In this document: positions 48,747-62,990 of the stretch, piece by piece
How positions within the stretch are numbered: position 1 is the first letter of the stretch
Layout: every line of letters begins with the position of its first letter
Source: Lophius americanus
Lineage: Eukaryota; Chordata; Actinopteri; Lophiiformes; Lophiidae
Direction of reading: 5' to 3'
DNA length: 64,000 nucleotides
Assembly (NCBI GenBank): GCA_037951165.1
Contig: JBBDHG010000127.1
Location: 3,357,001-3,421,000 of the forward strand
Position numbers and translations under genes: made by a program
The notes under the pieces: model-generated
Seen by the model: the letters and a program-made list of their open reading frames with translations, nothing else
Told to the model about the DNA's origin: nothing
The model's database searches: none

Positions 48747-50750
48747 GTAAGTTTAAGGCTTTTTTCGCTGTACATGCCACACACTTACACCGCACTGTGA
48801 GGGCCACTGAAGCTGCCATGGTGATGTAAGGAGACAGTCACCGCTCTCTGGCTGCGCGTGCGCGTGTAGTCCACATAATGTGTCAGCGTGCTTAGACACA
48901 TGCATGAGCCAATTGGTACTATGATCCGTTTCATTCTGAAAAATAAGACGCGTGCCAGAGTGAATGAGAGAGACGCGGAAGTTCGATATCATTATAAAAC
49001 CCAATTTTTTATGAGGGAAAGCTATTAACTGCAGATGATGAGCCATACATGAATGATCACTGAAACTTTCAACAACATCTGCATCATCATAGCAGTGAAG
49101 AAGCCAGCCTTAAGAAGGTGGAGTACAGGCAGTTGTTACCATGGGTGTGTGTATCAAAGAGAGGGAGAGAGAGAGAGAGAGTTGGGTAGCGCATGTGGTT
49201 GGAATCAGGGACAGCAACCTTGTCTTGAGGTAACCTCCTTTCCAAACTAGCTGCCCACAGACAGGGTTACATATCAAATTCTTTGGCTTTTAAAAAAATC
49301 AGAAATCCTGTCAGTGCCTCAGCTGACTGCAGTGGCTGTGGGTGGTGGCAACGGATCAAATACACTCAAAAATGATTTGTTGTTTTTACAGTACTCCATC
49401 CAGATATGTCAAGGATATTAAACAAACCGAGTTGTGGTAGAAACAGTTTAATAACGAACCTTTGAGCAACCAACATGAATACATGGGCAATTGCAGCATT
49501 GTCTTTAAACACAAGTTAGGGGTGTTAAGCTACATTAAACAGAACTTTGATTGTGTTTATTCTGTTCTACATGCACTAGTGTAAACTTAATGTACTGTTT
49601 TGATTGTGCAATTATCTCAAAACTGGTGATTTGCGTTGAATCAATCACATTTTGTTGCTCTTGTAGGTTTTAATTCTAAGTCATACCTGTGACTAAACTG
49701 GAACTGAACTTAACTTGACTCAAAAAGCTGGCACATATATTCATTAAATCCAGTACATTTATTGCAGAGTTCACGTTTTTGTGCGTATTTCAGCTCTTTT
49801 ATTAGCTATAGATAAAATTCTGCTTTTTATTTTGCATGAACAAAACATATCTTTCTTAAATAACAACAGGTGTAGGCTGAAGTTGGGCTGGTCTGTTGGA
49901 AACCATCACAACTATTGTTAATGGCTTTTATAAATTAACAATGTGAAAATCAAATGTGACTTCAGTCTTATCTATCTTATATATCTGCACCTTTTGAATA
50001 TACGAATTGGATTTTATCGCATTTCATTCCTTGCAAAGACTTGATTTGACCCTTAGTCCTACAAAAGTGAAACAAAGTTGAGGGTCCAGCTCAAATAACA
50101 CATTAACTTAGCTCTTGTCCAGTGTGGTTCATTAAGATATATTATTCAAAATTTGACGTACAGATTTTTTTTTTTTATGGCAAAATGTATGTATGATCTG
50201 ACCCGCTTTCAGTAATCTAAGAGCCACACTGTTGCAGAAATTATGTAATGACAATTGGTGCTATCAACTACTATCCCAAAGTCCCTGCTTTTCTCGTGGC
50301 AAGCCGTGGAGAAACAGGGTGAATTTTTCAAACTGCAATAAAAAGAGCGGAATAGGATCTTGACTGTAGAAGTGTTACACACCTCCCCAGTACTTGGTTC
50401 AAACGACATAGCTGAAACTCTGTTGGTGTTCCTCACCTGTGAATATGAGAACAAAACTGTTCAATCACTGTGATCATGCAGACACTTATTTTCCATCTTG
50501 TAGCTCTTCAAATCTATCTTAAACCCAATTTCCATGCAAACCAGTCTTTGAAGTATTAAACTCTAAAGTAACTCAGGTGTCTTAACAAAGGGCTCATCCA
50601 GCTTTGGAGCTAATTTTAACTCTGTGATATCCTAAAATTATCATTATTTATGACAAGGCGCAACCAACCTCAGACTGAAACACAATTTCCAGGCAGTGGT
50701 AAGCTCAGGACAGGAGATACCCGCTTATTAGCTGATCCTACCCATACGCC

Positions 50751-51613
50751 AGGAATTTAACCGCTTTAAAGGAGGTCAGGGATTATCAGTTGTAGCATTA
50801 CCTGGAGGAGCAAACAATGGAACTCCCTCCATGGCCACATCCTACCTTTGGCTTCCACACTCCTCAACCCTTCTCTACGGCTGAGTCTAGTCACCCAATG
50901 AAGGAAGCTTGTTTCCGTCGCTTGTATCTGTGACCTCACTCTTTTGGTCACAGAGCTTCTGACCATAGGTTAGGACTGGAACAAATATCAACTGGCAAAT
51001 TGAGAGCTTTGCTTACAGGCTCAGCTCCCTATTCACTGCCTTGGTCTGTTACTAAGCCCACGTTACTGATGATGACCAACATTCATCTACAAGACCCTTG
51101 TCCAGATGTTTAAACTATTCTGCTAGAGGAAAGAGCTCCTCTCCAACTCAGGGGGTCCATTCTACTCCTTTCTGGAAAATAACCATGTCCTCGGACTTGG
51201 CGATGCCGCTTTTAATGTCAGCCACTTTAAAGGTGGCTGCAAACTGCTCAAGTGCATAGGAATGGCTGTCGACTGATGAAGCAAACAGTAACAAACAGTA
51301 CAGTAGCTAACAGCACAGTACAGCTGTACATAATGCATTACACAGACTCTCTGACCATAATAATTATAATTAAATAACTGCCCCCAAACCAGTGATCATG
51401 TGATTAAAACCTAGCCATAAAAAACAAACACTTACCTTCCAACAGCCCTTTGAAGTTGTGGTTACCAGTTAAAATGTCCTTACTTAATTATGTCCAAATT
51501 GTACAAAACCAGGACAGCACCAGCACCGGGACACAATCATGAACCAGGGACAAAGGTGGACAAGGACAAAGGTGGCAAATCATTTTGCTCTACAATGACC
51601 AGCCAGCGGCGTA
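50751..51613 (-). mobile_element. Duplicated composite repeat, copy A, with non-LTR reverse-transcriptase remnant
   Basis: On the minus strand, 50766-51283 resembles the 3' end of a fish non-LTR reverse transcriptase (Rex1-like). It reads LTYGQKL and then, after a frameshift, VTKRVRSQIQATETSFLHWV. Further upstream, around 51185-51280, it reads ALEQFAA and IAKSEDMV, as in the finger/palm region. It is heavily decayed, with stops and frameshifts. 51284-51613 is non-coding and ends in a long AC tract. Nearly the same block recurs at 55218-56112. Family assignment is from memory. Confidence 0.6.
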
Positions 51614-51665
51614 CACACACACACACGCACACACACACTCACACACACACACACACACACACACG

Positions 51666-51762
<97 letters not shown>

Positions 51763-51829
51763 ACACAGACACACACACACACACACGCACACACACACAC
51801 ACACGCACACACACACACACACACGCACA
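51614..51829 (+). repeat. (AC)n microsatellite, copy A
   Basis: About 215 bp of AC/CA repeats with occasional GC, TC and CAATCACAGA interruptions. The His/Thr and Val/Cys ORFs read through it are artefacts. Confidence 0.97.
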
Positions 51830-54800
51830 AATATTAATGTGTCACTGTGTGCGTGTAGAGAAAACTGTCCTAATTAGAATGTACAACAACTAGCCTCAGA
51901 ACTTGTCCACTGTGTCAAAATGTTACTAATATTACTTACTATTATTACAAATATATCAAATATTGTAACTGCACGGTATTTAAAGCACAAGTTCGGCTTT
52001 AAAGGCTCGACTGTAAAAAGTTTTACAAAAATAATTCTCTTAGCCAAATGCCTAAAACTTTTTTCTGGATAGGGTTCCCTTTCAGTTGCATCAAAGTTCA
52101 TGCTGACATTTTTCAATGGGTGGACGCAGTAAGGTTAGCATAGCTGGATGAATGAACGGGACTCCCGGGTTGGTGATCATCCTGAGATGTGCATGAGCGG
52201 AGTTTAATTTGAGGCAGAAAAAAATGCTTCGCCCAGCACAGAGATGAGCTGGGGTGACGGGAGTGTCTGCAGACTCACACTCAGAGCCTAACCTATCGCA
52301 GTGTGATCTACAGACGGCCAGAGAATCACAATCAGACAGATGGAACAGCCACTTCCGTACACACCCCTGAATTTATATCAACACCATTAATTTATGTTTT
52401 GGCCACAGATATGTACATCAATTTCATTAACTCAGCAAGCTATACACATCTGTGTTGTTTTTTCATATAAGCTAAGTTTTATTTATTCTATACATTCTCA
52501 GACTAGGTGAGAATTGTACAGACAATCCTCTACATCATTGGCAAATTTGTTGTTAAATGATGGGGAAATTATTTAGGAAGAGCAAGAGCCCTGCATCAAC
52601 TTTGCGTTGGGCAGTGTTATTAGTGATGACGGAAACAGCTTAGCTACCCTGTCTGAATTTTTCCAACATGACTGTACACACTCTTCTCTCTAGCACATGT
52701 ATCAAGACCTCAAACGAGCATGAGCATTTATTACGGCAACCCCAGAGTGGCAAACAGCCAAATTAAATTTGTAATTAAAGTAGATTACAACACAGCATTA
52801 ATGTTTACTGTGTTCACCCATGCAACAATGTAAAATAATAAAATAATAATAGCGGTTATTGGAGCTAGATCATTTAATCGGTCAGCATGTTTCCAAAATT
52901 TAGAGACCCGTTTTTGATACGTCTGATTTACACTTGCTAAGTTTAGTAGAATGAACGATACAAATACTCATCTATTAACTACTTCTTTACCACTGGCTAG
53001 TTTTTTTGCTCTCACAAGGTTCTATTTAGACATTTTACAGACTATGTGCAACTTTAAAGGCAAAGCTGCATGACGGTATATTTTCTTTAAATGTTAGCAG
53101 AGACATCCCCCAAAAGCAGAGTCAGTGTTGATTAAAAATGATCAACAGTCAGATTTCTCCCTTTCTGTTTATGTTATTGACTTGGCCAGAATTAATCCAA
53201 TAACCTCTCTCCTTTCTCCACCCAGCCCCCCAATCTACACCTCTAAAAAAGTAGAAAAACATTGAATCTATTTTCAATACCGATCCTTCTCTGTAGACCT
53301 GGTGGCAACAGCTCATGTGAAAGAAGAGCACATTTTCTTTACACATAATTCAAGGCTACAGGAGTTGAGTAATCAATACTGAATCTTATTCTCCTCTGTC
53401 CTGAAACAACATGTATGTATCCACTGGGCTCATCTGGCCTTCACCGCCTCTCCTCTGCTACTTGCTCCCAGTTTCACTCAGCGAAAATAACTCAGGCGTG
53501 TTGACAGCTCACACTTTCATTTGAAGAAGTACAAAACAAACACTATCTTGCATCTCAGGCCATCTAAGGCGCAATGTAGGCCTTCTCTGATCATTGCTGT
53601 TGGCATGCCTTTTGAGATACATTGACAGATTCTTCCTAAAATAACTTTATCTGATGCCCAAACATGCTGTTGTCACTGATGCCCGTATCTAGTGCTGCAT
53701 ACCTCAGCTCTGTTTCTCCCCTCTCTCTGGCTCTCTTGTGCTGCAGCTGACTGGACTGGAGTGTGTGGTTCAATTTATGCCTGCCTTCCTGTCAGTCAGC
53801 CACACGGTGGATCTGAAACAGAGAGTGAGGGATCAGGTGGGATCTTTAGATTTGAGATTATAGAAAGACAGATGCCACAATGATTCATACTGTACATTTC
53901 TTATAATAGCCCATGTTCTTTTTTCTGATCTTGCAGAGTGAGTACACTCGGATCATGACAGGTTTTATTGTAACTATAATTTAAATATTGCATTAAGGTA
54001 TGTGTAAACAAAAAGTCCTGGATATTATGGAATCGTCATCACTGTGTCCGTGTCCGTGTCCGTATTCTTATTCGTGTTCGCGTTAACCTGATTACTAAAA
54101 AAACTATTTCATGAACCTTTTTCAAATTTCATACCCCACAGATCTTACTGTGAGGAGGAACTAGCTTGATTTTGGCAAGGTCAAAGACTTTGTTGGTCAA
54201 AGTCGTTGCATCTTAGAGTTCGAGATGAGCAGCACCTCCAAGCAGCCTTATCTGCTAAGTCAACCTAGGAAAGAGTGGTGTTTTATTGTACAGGATTTGG
54301 TGTCAATCAGGGGTCCCTGGGGTTTAAAAGTGGAGCAAGGAGGTTGAGGTTGTTAGGAGTGTTCTAAGGCTTGGAGGATAGCGTCAGCACATCTACCAGG
54401 TTGGCTGAGTGTAAATGGATCCCCCCCTAGGTCTCATACAGAGGTTGGATTATGATAATTAATAATATGGTGGTGTCTTTACTTTGACACAATCTGGCAG
54501 TTTTTTATTCACTAACTTGCCTGTCAGGGAGTGCTGGCTGCCAACCCAGATGTTTGATGGGGAGAACCAGCTAGTTGACTCTTATGTCTGACCACTGGAG
54601 CTAGGTTATACCAACAGCTCTTTCTGTTGAAGCCTCGGCATGTGGACGTAAAAAGGCTGTTGTTGTTCTACAATGGTGTTTTAAAGAGTTTGTGGATGTT
54701 TCACCACACCAGAGAGGAGGGTGTAAGATCAGTCACGATGGTTCTGATTGGATCTGATTCAACATGACAAAATCTACGCTTGACCCTGCCGAGGTTTTGT

Positions 54801-55217
54801 GATGCCTGGCATAGTGACACCAGTGGACGAGTAAGACTGGAAGATGTGTTGAAATCCGAAAGATCATAAAACCAAAGTTTACCTTTGTGACTTTTATTAA
54901 AACCTTTCAAAAAGGTCCAACACAATTAGAGTTGTGAATTTCAATCAGAAAGACACATCAGCAGGAGTCAGAGGAGTCAGGTGTGACTCCTGGAGAGGCT
55001 GAGGGGCCAAGCACTAGGCCTCCTGTCTGAGCCAGCACTGGGCTACATCAGTCAGTCCAGAGGGGAGGAGCCTCCAGTGTTTGCAGTGCTGAGAGTGGCA
55101 GTGGATCCTGAGGGCTGCCATGAAGAAGAGGGGACATTGCTGTGCTTTGCTTCTCTGAGCCAAGGATTGACTGTGGGTGTGAAGTGAAAGGTGTTGTATG
55201 CAGATTTCGTGATGGCT
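51830..55217 (+). other. Spacer between the two composite repeats
   Basis: No gene recognised. 54160-55200 is less AT-rich and may be an older repeat that I cannot name. Confidence 0.4.
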
Positions 55218-56250
<1,033 letters not shown>

Positions 56251-57427
56251 GATGCCCCAGTGTGCTTTGATTAGCAGGGAGATCTAGAGCTGCTATAAAT
56301 TATGCATACTGAATAACAGAAAGCTGAGGATCTCTGCCGCGTGGATGTACAGTTAGTGTGAATGTGTGTGTATGTGCAAAAACAATGTATAGACCATATT
56401 TTTAGTAATTTATGTACGTGGACATCACACTGATCAGTTGTTCTTGTCAACATGTGTAAATCGGCCACTCTCAATTGCCTAACTCATGTACATGTCCTTC
56501 AGTTATGTAGCGTGTGTAAGAGGGTGTGCGTGTCCTTACTTGTGAATAATGTATCAGCACTCACCTTTTCCAGCAGTCAGCCTTCGTAGAAAACTTTGAC
56601 ACGTGCGTCTTAAAGGGACAAGTCAAGCACCACATGGCTCAATTTATGAATAGGAGACTCCTTTGTTTAACCTCACTTACACACACTCACCGTAACACAC
56701 GAGCACACGCATGTCGATGAACTACACAGACCACCCACACACTAATGAAGCTGCAGCTTCCCTTACTGCATCAGAAAACCCTGTTTCAGATGGCATGGAT
56801 ATTGCCAGTACGTTTGACGTTCGCTATTCTTTTCTTTCTCTTCTCTATTCTCCTCAAGCAGCCCTGCTCTGGTTCCCTGTAGGGTTTGCCATGCAGTCAA
56901 CAGATACCTGATATTCGTTAAGTTGTAATGATCTTTCTTTCACTCCGAGTAACATTTCACTAGCGAGAACCGCCCTCTCACATCCACGGTGTTTATGGAC
57001 AAACCGTGTTATTAATGTAATCTGTTTCAGAACAAACTACGACACCGGCACTGGTGAATCAAACTGCTGGAACAGAGGATGGACACTTGAAAAAACATTT
57101 CTTGGACAAGAAAAGTTAAACTTTCCTTTTAGTTCTGTATCAGGCTATCTTTGGCTCAGATAGGAATGCTATCTTTATCGCTCTTTGTTGAGGTGATCCT
57201 TGATGCTGACAGGTTGAGTATATTCATCTGTCTTGCAGATGTGCTCCTCCGCCTTTCTAGATGTCATCTTGGTACTATTATAGGCTTGTTATGGATTCTG
57301 TGTGTATAATATGTTTGAAATGATGTGAGAGCATGTCTTTGTCTACACATTAATAGTATTTTTGGAGCTGTTTTTTCTTTTCAAAGAAAAGACTGCTTAA
57401 TTATTGTGAAAATACTCGCATTGTTTG

Positions 57428-58189
57428 CAGTGCAGAAAAATTATTGGACCGCCTCATTATTGGTCTATCCTTTAGTCGCCGTGTTACATTACGGGTTCAT
57501 ATCTTCAAACAAACTTTAAAATAAAAAAAGATAACATTGTGTAAACACAAAATGCAAGTTTAAAAAGACAATTTTATTTCCTAAGGCAAAGAGGTTTTAC
57601 AATACCGAAGTGTCCAGAAAGAAAAAGTACTCACGCGTTGAGCTAAATAGCTAATTTTAGCAGCAGCAACTGCAACAAATGCTGTGGTACCACGACATTG
57701 ATCTCTGACATCGCTGTGTTGGAAATTTCGCCCACTCTTCTGTGCAGAGTTGCTTCTGTGTAGCTAATTGGAGGGTTTGTGTGCAGGAACTACTGTTTTC
57801 AGACCCCACCATAATCTCTATTGAATTCAGTTCCAGATTGTGACTTGGCCAAACCAAAGCATTCATTATTATTTCATTATTTTTTACTCTTTTCTCCTTT
57901 TATTCCCTTTGCTGAACATTATCTGGCTGCATGACCCAATTGTCTTTGAGCTTCTATGTACAGTTTAATGACCTGACATTCTCCTCTCAATTTATAATTT
58001 TCTGATAGAGAGCAGAATTCACATTTAGCCCAACAATTAAATACATCAATTAAATCTTGTGTAGTGTGTTTACTCCAGGTAGCTCCCCTTTTTGTAAAGG
58101 TTTTTTTGAAGAACTGTGTCAGATTATATACACACACACACACAAAATGGAAGAAACGGGAAAGGGTTCAAAACTTTTTCACACCACTG
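57428..58189. mobile_element. Tc1/mariner-like non-autonomous DNA transposon, about 760 bp
   Basis: The right end reads ...CTTTTTCACACCACTG, the inverse of the CAGTGGTGTGAAAAAG terminus common in fish Tc1-like elements. The left end begins CAGTGCAGAAAAATTATTGG, a decayed partner, followed by the family-like AAGATAACATTGTGTAAAC. No intact transposase is present. An AC tract sits near the right end (58131-58143). Family recognition is from memory, and target-site TA duplication is not clear. Confidence 0.5.
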
Positions 58190-61100
58190 CATATAGCCTA
58201 GTTCCAACTTATTCAAACCCCCCCCCCGTCCTGCTTTTTCTAGCAGGCAGAGATGGTTGTTAGTCTTAAATGCAGACACCAGTGTTGGCTTCACGCAGAG
58301 CTTATTTAAACCAGTGTAACTATTCATTTCCACTCTCTCCCAGTCTCAGTACTTTCTGGTTTGGTTAGTTTTTCTCTTTGTTTCACATTGACACACATGT
58401 TCGACTCCTCCATAGACTTCAGACACCGCCGATCTGCTGATACCTCACATTTCATAATTTCACTTTTGTTATAATTTACACTTAATTTTACTTATATAAG
58501 CTCTAGCTCAGCCAGGAAGACTATCCTCTTGCACACCTTGGCCACCGTCATCCCTCATTCCACACTATCATTCTCACCTTACCTATATTACCTTGCAGTC
58601 TGGAGGGTCAGTTGTACTCATCAGCTGATATCAATCTATCTGTCCAATATCGATGTGACCAAACTTCATCATAAGTCTATCATCTTACTACTATCTTTTT
58701 AAGGATAGCTGTCTTTTTGATTTTTTTCCCCCATTTAGTTCTTTCATGTTTCCAGCACGTGTATCCTCCACCTCCTTATTTCCACCCAGTCCTTGCAGAT
58801 CTCATGAGAGTCATCAGCCGCCGACACCTGGTCCAAGATTCCAAGGCGAGATATGTCATGCTGCTACTAATTCAATCACAATTCAATCACCATCTCTGAA
58901 GATGCTCTGACAGACAAATGTTCACATATGATCTGTACATTTTTATTTTTACTCAATTCCGCCTCCCCTGATTGAAATAAAGTAATTCAAATTGGCAAAA
59001 AAAACCAGTATCAGTTCCCCTTTTTTGTCACTGGCCAAAAGCCGGCTTGTGCCACCAGGAAACCATATTTTAATTTTCCTTGTCAGTTTGCTTTGAGATT
59101 TTGAGGAGTTTTTTGTGATCAGGTCAAACTAAGCTACAATCCCAGCAACTCTAATAACTGAAAGACTCTAAGAACTTATTTTGTAACTGTCCCTTAGATA
59201 CATGTGTAGTATAGGGTTATAGGGACACTGCCCTGATCCATTCGGTTCCTATGTGACCAAAGTGAGAGCTTTTCCCATATTCCTCGCACAAAGTCGCTGC
59301 CGAGGTTGCCCCTGTTCACCAATCTTGTTTGTGATTTTCATGAACGGGATCTTAACGCACAGTCAAAATTAGGAAAATATCTGGTTTGAAACAGGGATAT
59401 TAACAAGTTACTGTTAGCAAGTCCAAATTAAGTATTAAGTATTTTAGGGGCAAGTTAAAGTCAAGTCTTCAGTCTGTCATGGTTTTAATAAGAGTTTTTT
59501 AATCTGCTGAAAACCATCCAGATTGCTGAGAATGATGTTTAGTTATCTCTAAGAATATCAAAGCATGTAGTGTTTTCTCTTCTTTGTCTATGAGAATACA
59601 GTATCAGCAGTGTTTTGTGTTGTATGTGGTTGCTTTAAACATGCTGTTACAATTCTATATAAAATATTATATCATGCACTACATCATGCGAAGGCTGATG
59701 GCACATAAAAGAACCCCTTTTGCGCAGCACATTGACGTTATGAGTGCGGAGAACAAATAATGTCTATTGCTGTGAGAGCGTGGAAACAAAAGTTACGCAG
59801 GGAAACAGTCCAGAGAGAAGATTAGGGAAAAAGGCAGCTGTCAGACAAGAAGAAAGGTGTTCAACAAAATCACCTGAAATACGTCCCTCTCATTAAACGA
59901 TCAGAACAGTTTGAGTCATGTAGAGAAGGAGGAGATTCTTCACATGAAAGCAAAGAAACATGAAAGTCACTTCCAGCAGGCTATATGAACAAGTGTGGCA
60001 AACTTAATCATTCAACGTTTTATAATACTAAGCCAACAGCAATGTTATCGGGCTAACCTTTTTAGCTACAGACAAAGTTTGCAAGAAACGAATGATAGCT
60101 GTTGGTAAGCTAAACATGTCTGATAATCTTCAGAATGGTCTTACGTTAGCTTTAGCATAATCAATTAACCCACCACTATGGTGAGTTTCCATGCATTAGT
60201 TAGAAAGATTGGAAACTAGTGGAAACTACAGCATCAGAATTTGAAGCACAGGACCAGTGTACAAGCTGCTGGCTGCAGGGACATTGTGACTCACTAATCT
60301 GTTTTTGAACCACAGAGGGGCTATATGCGACAGATGCATATTGTTTATCAGGCGTCGGTAACACAAACAAAGTTATCAATACATTGCTGCAGTTTGTCTG
60401 TTGATGGATTTTGGGGCTTTTTTTTGGGAGTTTTGCATACTGTAAATGTCAGCCTCCTCGGATGCTCACCTGTAGGACTTGTCTTGAAAAGTAGATTTTC
60501 TCAAAAGCCATAAGAACAAATGATTCATATGAAAAAGTGTAAATTAACCCATAAAAATAGAAAATAAGAATTAAAATTAAACAGGAAACTGCTCAGAGTC
60601 ACTTCCATCAAGAGGTCTTGATGGTCCATTCCACCGCAGTCACTGTGGAATGAACAAAAGCCAAACTGAAATGGCTCAAAGAACTGATTATCAGTGGCCA
60701 GAGAATGAACACGAGTGGCAACAACTTTGTTTTTCCCTGTGGCTTTTGAGAGGAATGCTTGATTAGGAAATTAATGGCAATAATGTAAAGTTTTGGGAAC
60801 TTCAACACGTTTCTTAAGAACACGTTTCTTGGGGTTTTAGCAGCTATTCTGAGAGATTAAGGATTATAGCCAGACCTGAGAGAGGAATGCATGAGGTAAA
60901 TTATTACAGAGGAGAGGGAAGGTAGACATGATTTGACCCAATGATCAGAAATGAGGTCTAAATCACCACTGAAGTGTTTAGTTTTCTCATTAGACCAGAG
61001 CAAGAAAGTTGGCAGTTTAAAGCAACGTAGGGGGTACATGGGAGGATCACAGGAAACTGGGAAATGTGAATGTGTGTTTAATTTCCCAGGGAAGCCAATG

Positions 61101-61231
61101 ACTTGGTATTTTCAAAATTTCTGTTAAAAAGAGTTAGCAAGGCGTTATATCGAGGGATGGAGTAGAGATGAGGGGGAAGAGAGGCATGTGGCCAGAGAAT
61201 AGTTTTAACAGAAGAAAATATAATTACATCT

Positions 61232-61532
61232 AATGTCTGTCTTGGCACGATAACAGGTAAAGGAAGAGACATAGCTGATATGATGGAGAGAAGCAAGGAA
61301 GATATTTTGTGTTTTCAAGAGACCAGTTGTAAAAATGGCAAAGCTAGAAGAACCGGAGAAAGGTACAAATTGTTTTGTCATGGTGTGGATAGGGGTAGAG
61401 ATGGGGCAGGGATGATCCTGAAGGATGTGAAACGTGGAGGTGAAGAGAGTGTTGGAGCTGCAGGTTAGGTTGATTAAGGATAGAGGTGGAAATGTGGTAA
61501 CTGAGGAGAGTATGAAGAACTGATGAATGAAG

Positions 61533-61573
<41 letters not shown>

Positions 61574-61590
61574 GTTGAGAAGGCCAAGAC
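61232..61590 (+). mobile_element. RTE-type LINE fragment (endonuclease domain), internally deleted
   Basis: The frame from 61232 to 61468 reads TGKGRDIADMMERSKEDILC, then FQETSCKNGKARR and KLFCHGVDRGRDGAGMILK. This matches the AP-endonuclease part of teleost RTE-like LINEs (typically GKGRELADMMERR, DILCVQETRW, KLFYHGVD). A second in-frame piece at 61508-61540 reads EYEELMNEEMRERE, normally several hundred residues further on, so an internal deletion is likely. Fossil, with stops. Confidence 0.65.
61537..61570 (+). repeat. (GA)n microsatellite inside the RTE fragment
   Basis: A pure AGAGAG tract continuing in frame from the Glu-Arg-rich codons of the LINE. See the findings for its likely origin. 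Confidence 0.9.
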
Positions 61591-62904
61591 ACTAGACTGA
61601 GATGGAGACTCTGTGTTTTTTTTATCTTATAGTTGTCGGTATGTTCTTCTGTCCATATTTTTTTTTTGTCCAGAGCACATCTCGTAAAAACCATACATAC
61701 TAAATTAATCAAACTTTTCATGAAACTTTACACACAGCTTTGATAATTATTTTTTTTGTTTTCCATGTAGAGGGGATTTTTATATGACTCTAAAGTTGAA
61801 GTTTGGTAATTTTCAACATGGCATATACCCATAAATTACACTTGTCTTTGATCTCCAAAGGAATGGGGGATATGTCATACACCGATGCATTAGCTATTCA
61901 ATTTATTTTGTGAATTTCATTGTATTCTGTCTCCAAATACTAATACGTAATTAACTATCATACTGTGATATATAATGGAAACATTTCTTCCTAGAAGTAT
62001 GTTTGTCATCTCCTACAGGAACTAACTTATTTGAGCTTTCATACATGCATCACAACCCCCGGGTATATTTTTGTTTATGATATTTGAATTATTATCTTTC
62101 AAATCCGTCTCAGATATGCACACCTGTGTTGTGAGTATTACCCCCTATGTTTGAGTGGGTTTCCTTTCTTATACTCCTCCACACTTTCTCCAAAGTCCAA
62201 AACATGCAACATAAGTGAATTGGGGATTCCATATTGGTAACCGTAGGTACAACTGTGAGCATGAGTGGTTGTTCATCTCTATGCGTCGAATCTGTGACAA
62301 ACTGGTATATCTTCAAGGGAATATCCTGCCTCCTGCCCAGTGTCAGCGGAGAATAGCTCAAAAAACAAAGAGAAATAATAGAACCACACAAAGCATATCA
62401 GCATCATATATTTGATACATCATAGATCACGCATGCCAAACATTTCAGACAGTAGTTAGTGCACCACCTATCAATATTGATAACAGAGCCAGACAGCCTC
62501 CTTATGAACTGGCATAGCCTGTTTCTGAACTGCAGCGGGCAGATATTCTGATCTTAATAATGGATTGTGACCGGAGCTTCAGTGATCTGTTGTTGTTCCT
62601 CTGGCTACCTAACAGTGGCGTGGACATAACATTATGCTGAGGATTTACTACTCCGGCTGCACATCTGGCTGTGTCTCCATGATGCTTAGAGCAAGGCTCA
62701 ATGGTGGCATTATTGCAGATGTGATATTTTAGGCCACTTCTTTTCTCCTCCATCTTTGTGTCTTATATAGGGGTGAGTTAGTTTAAGAAGAGAATAGTCA
62801 ATTGGAATAAAGGTGTAATATATATTTCTCTTAATAACATGTTTTCAGGCTCAAAATTTCTCACCACACGCTATATGGTGAGAACTGTCACACAACCTGC
62901 CCGA

Positions 62905-62990
62905 TTTTAGCACTTTCAGATTTGATCCAAATGTGAAGTGCGTTATAAATTAAATATATTATTATTATTGTTATTATTATCATATATTGA
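62905..62990 (+). repeat. L2-like LINE tail ending in (ATT)n
   Basis: AAGTGCGTTATAAATTAAAT followed by ATTATT repeats is similar to the L2 tail with trinucleotide repeats. Only the terminus remains. Confidence 0.45.

Noticed and set aside
51490..51893. His/Thr- and Cys/Val-repeat ORFs on both strands (also at 56023-56274)
   Set aside because: These are readings of the AC dinucleotide tract and have no start context or similarity to a protein.
53746..53840. Possible alternative nrg2 exon: acceptor GTGCTGCAG at about 53737 and donor-like GTGGGA
   Set aside because: The translation does not resemble any neuregulin segment (Ig, EGF-like or cysteine-rich), and the donor is weak.
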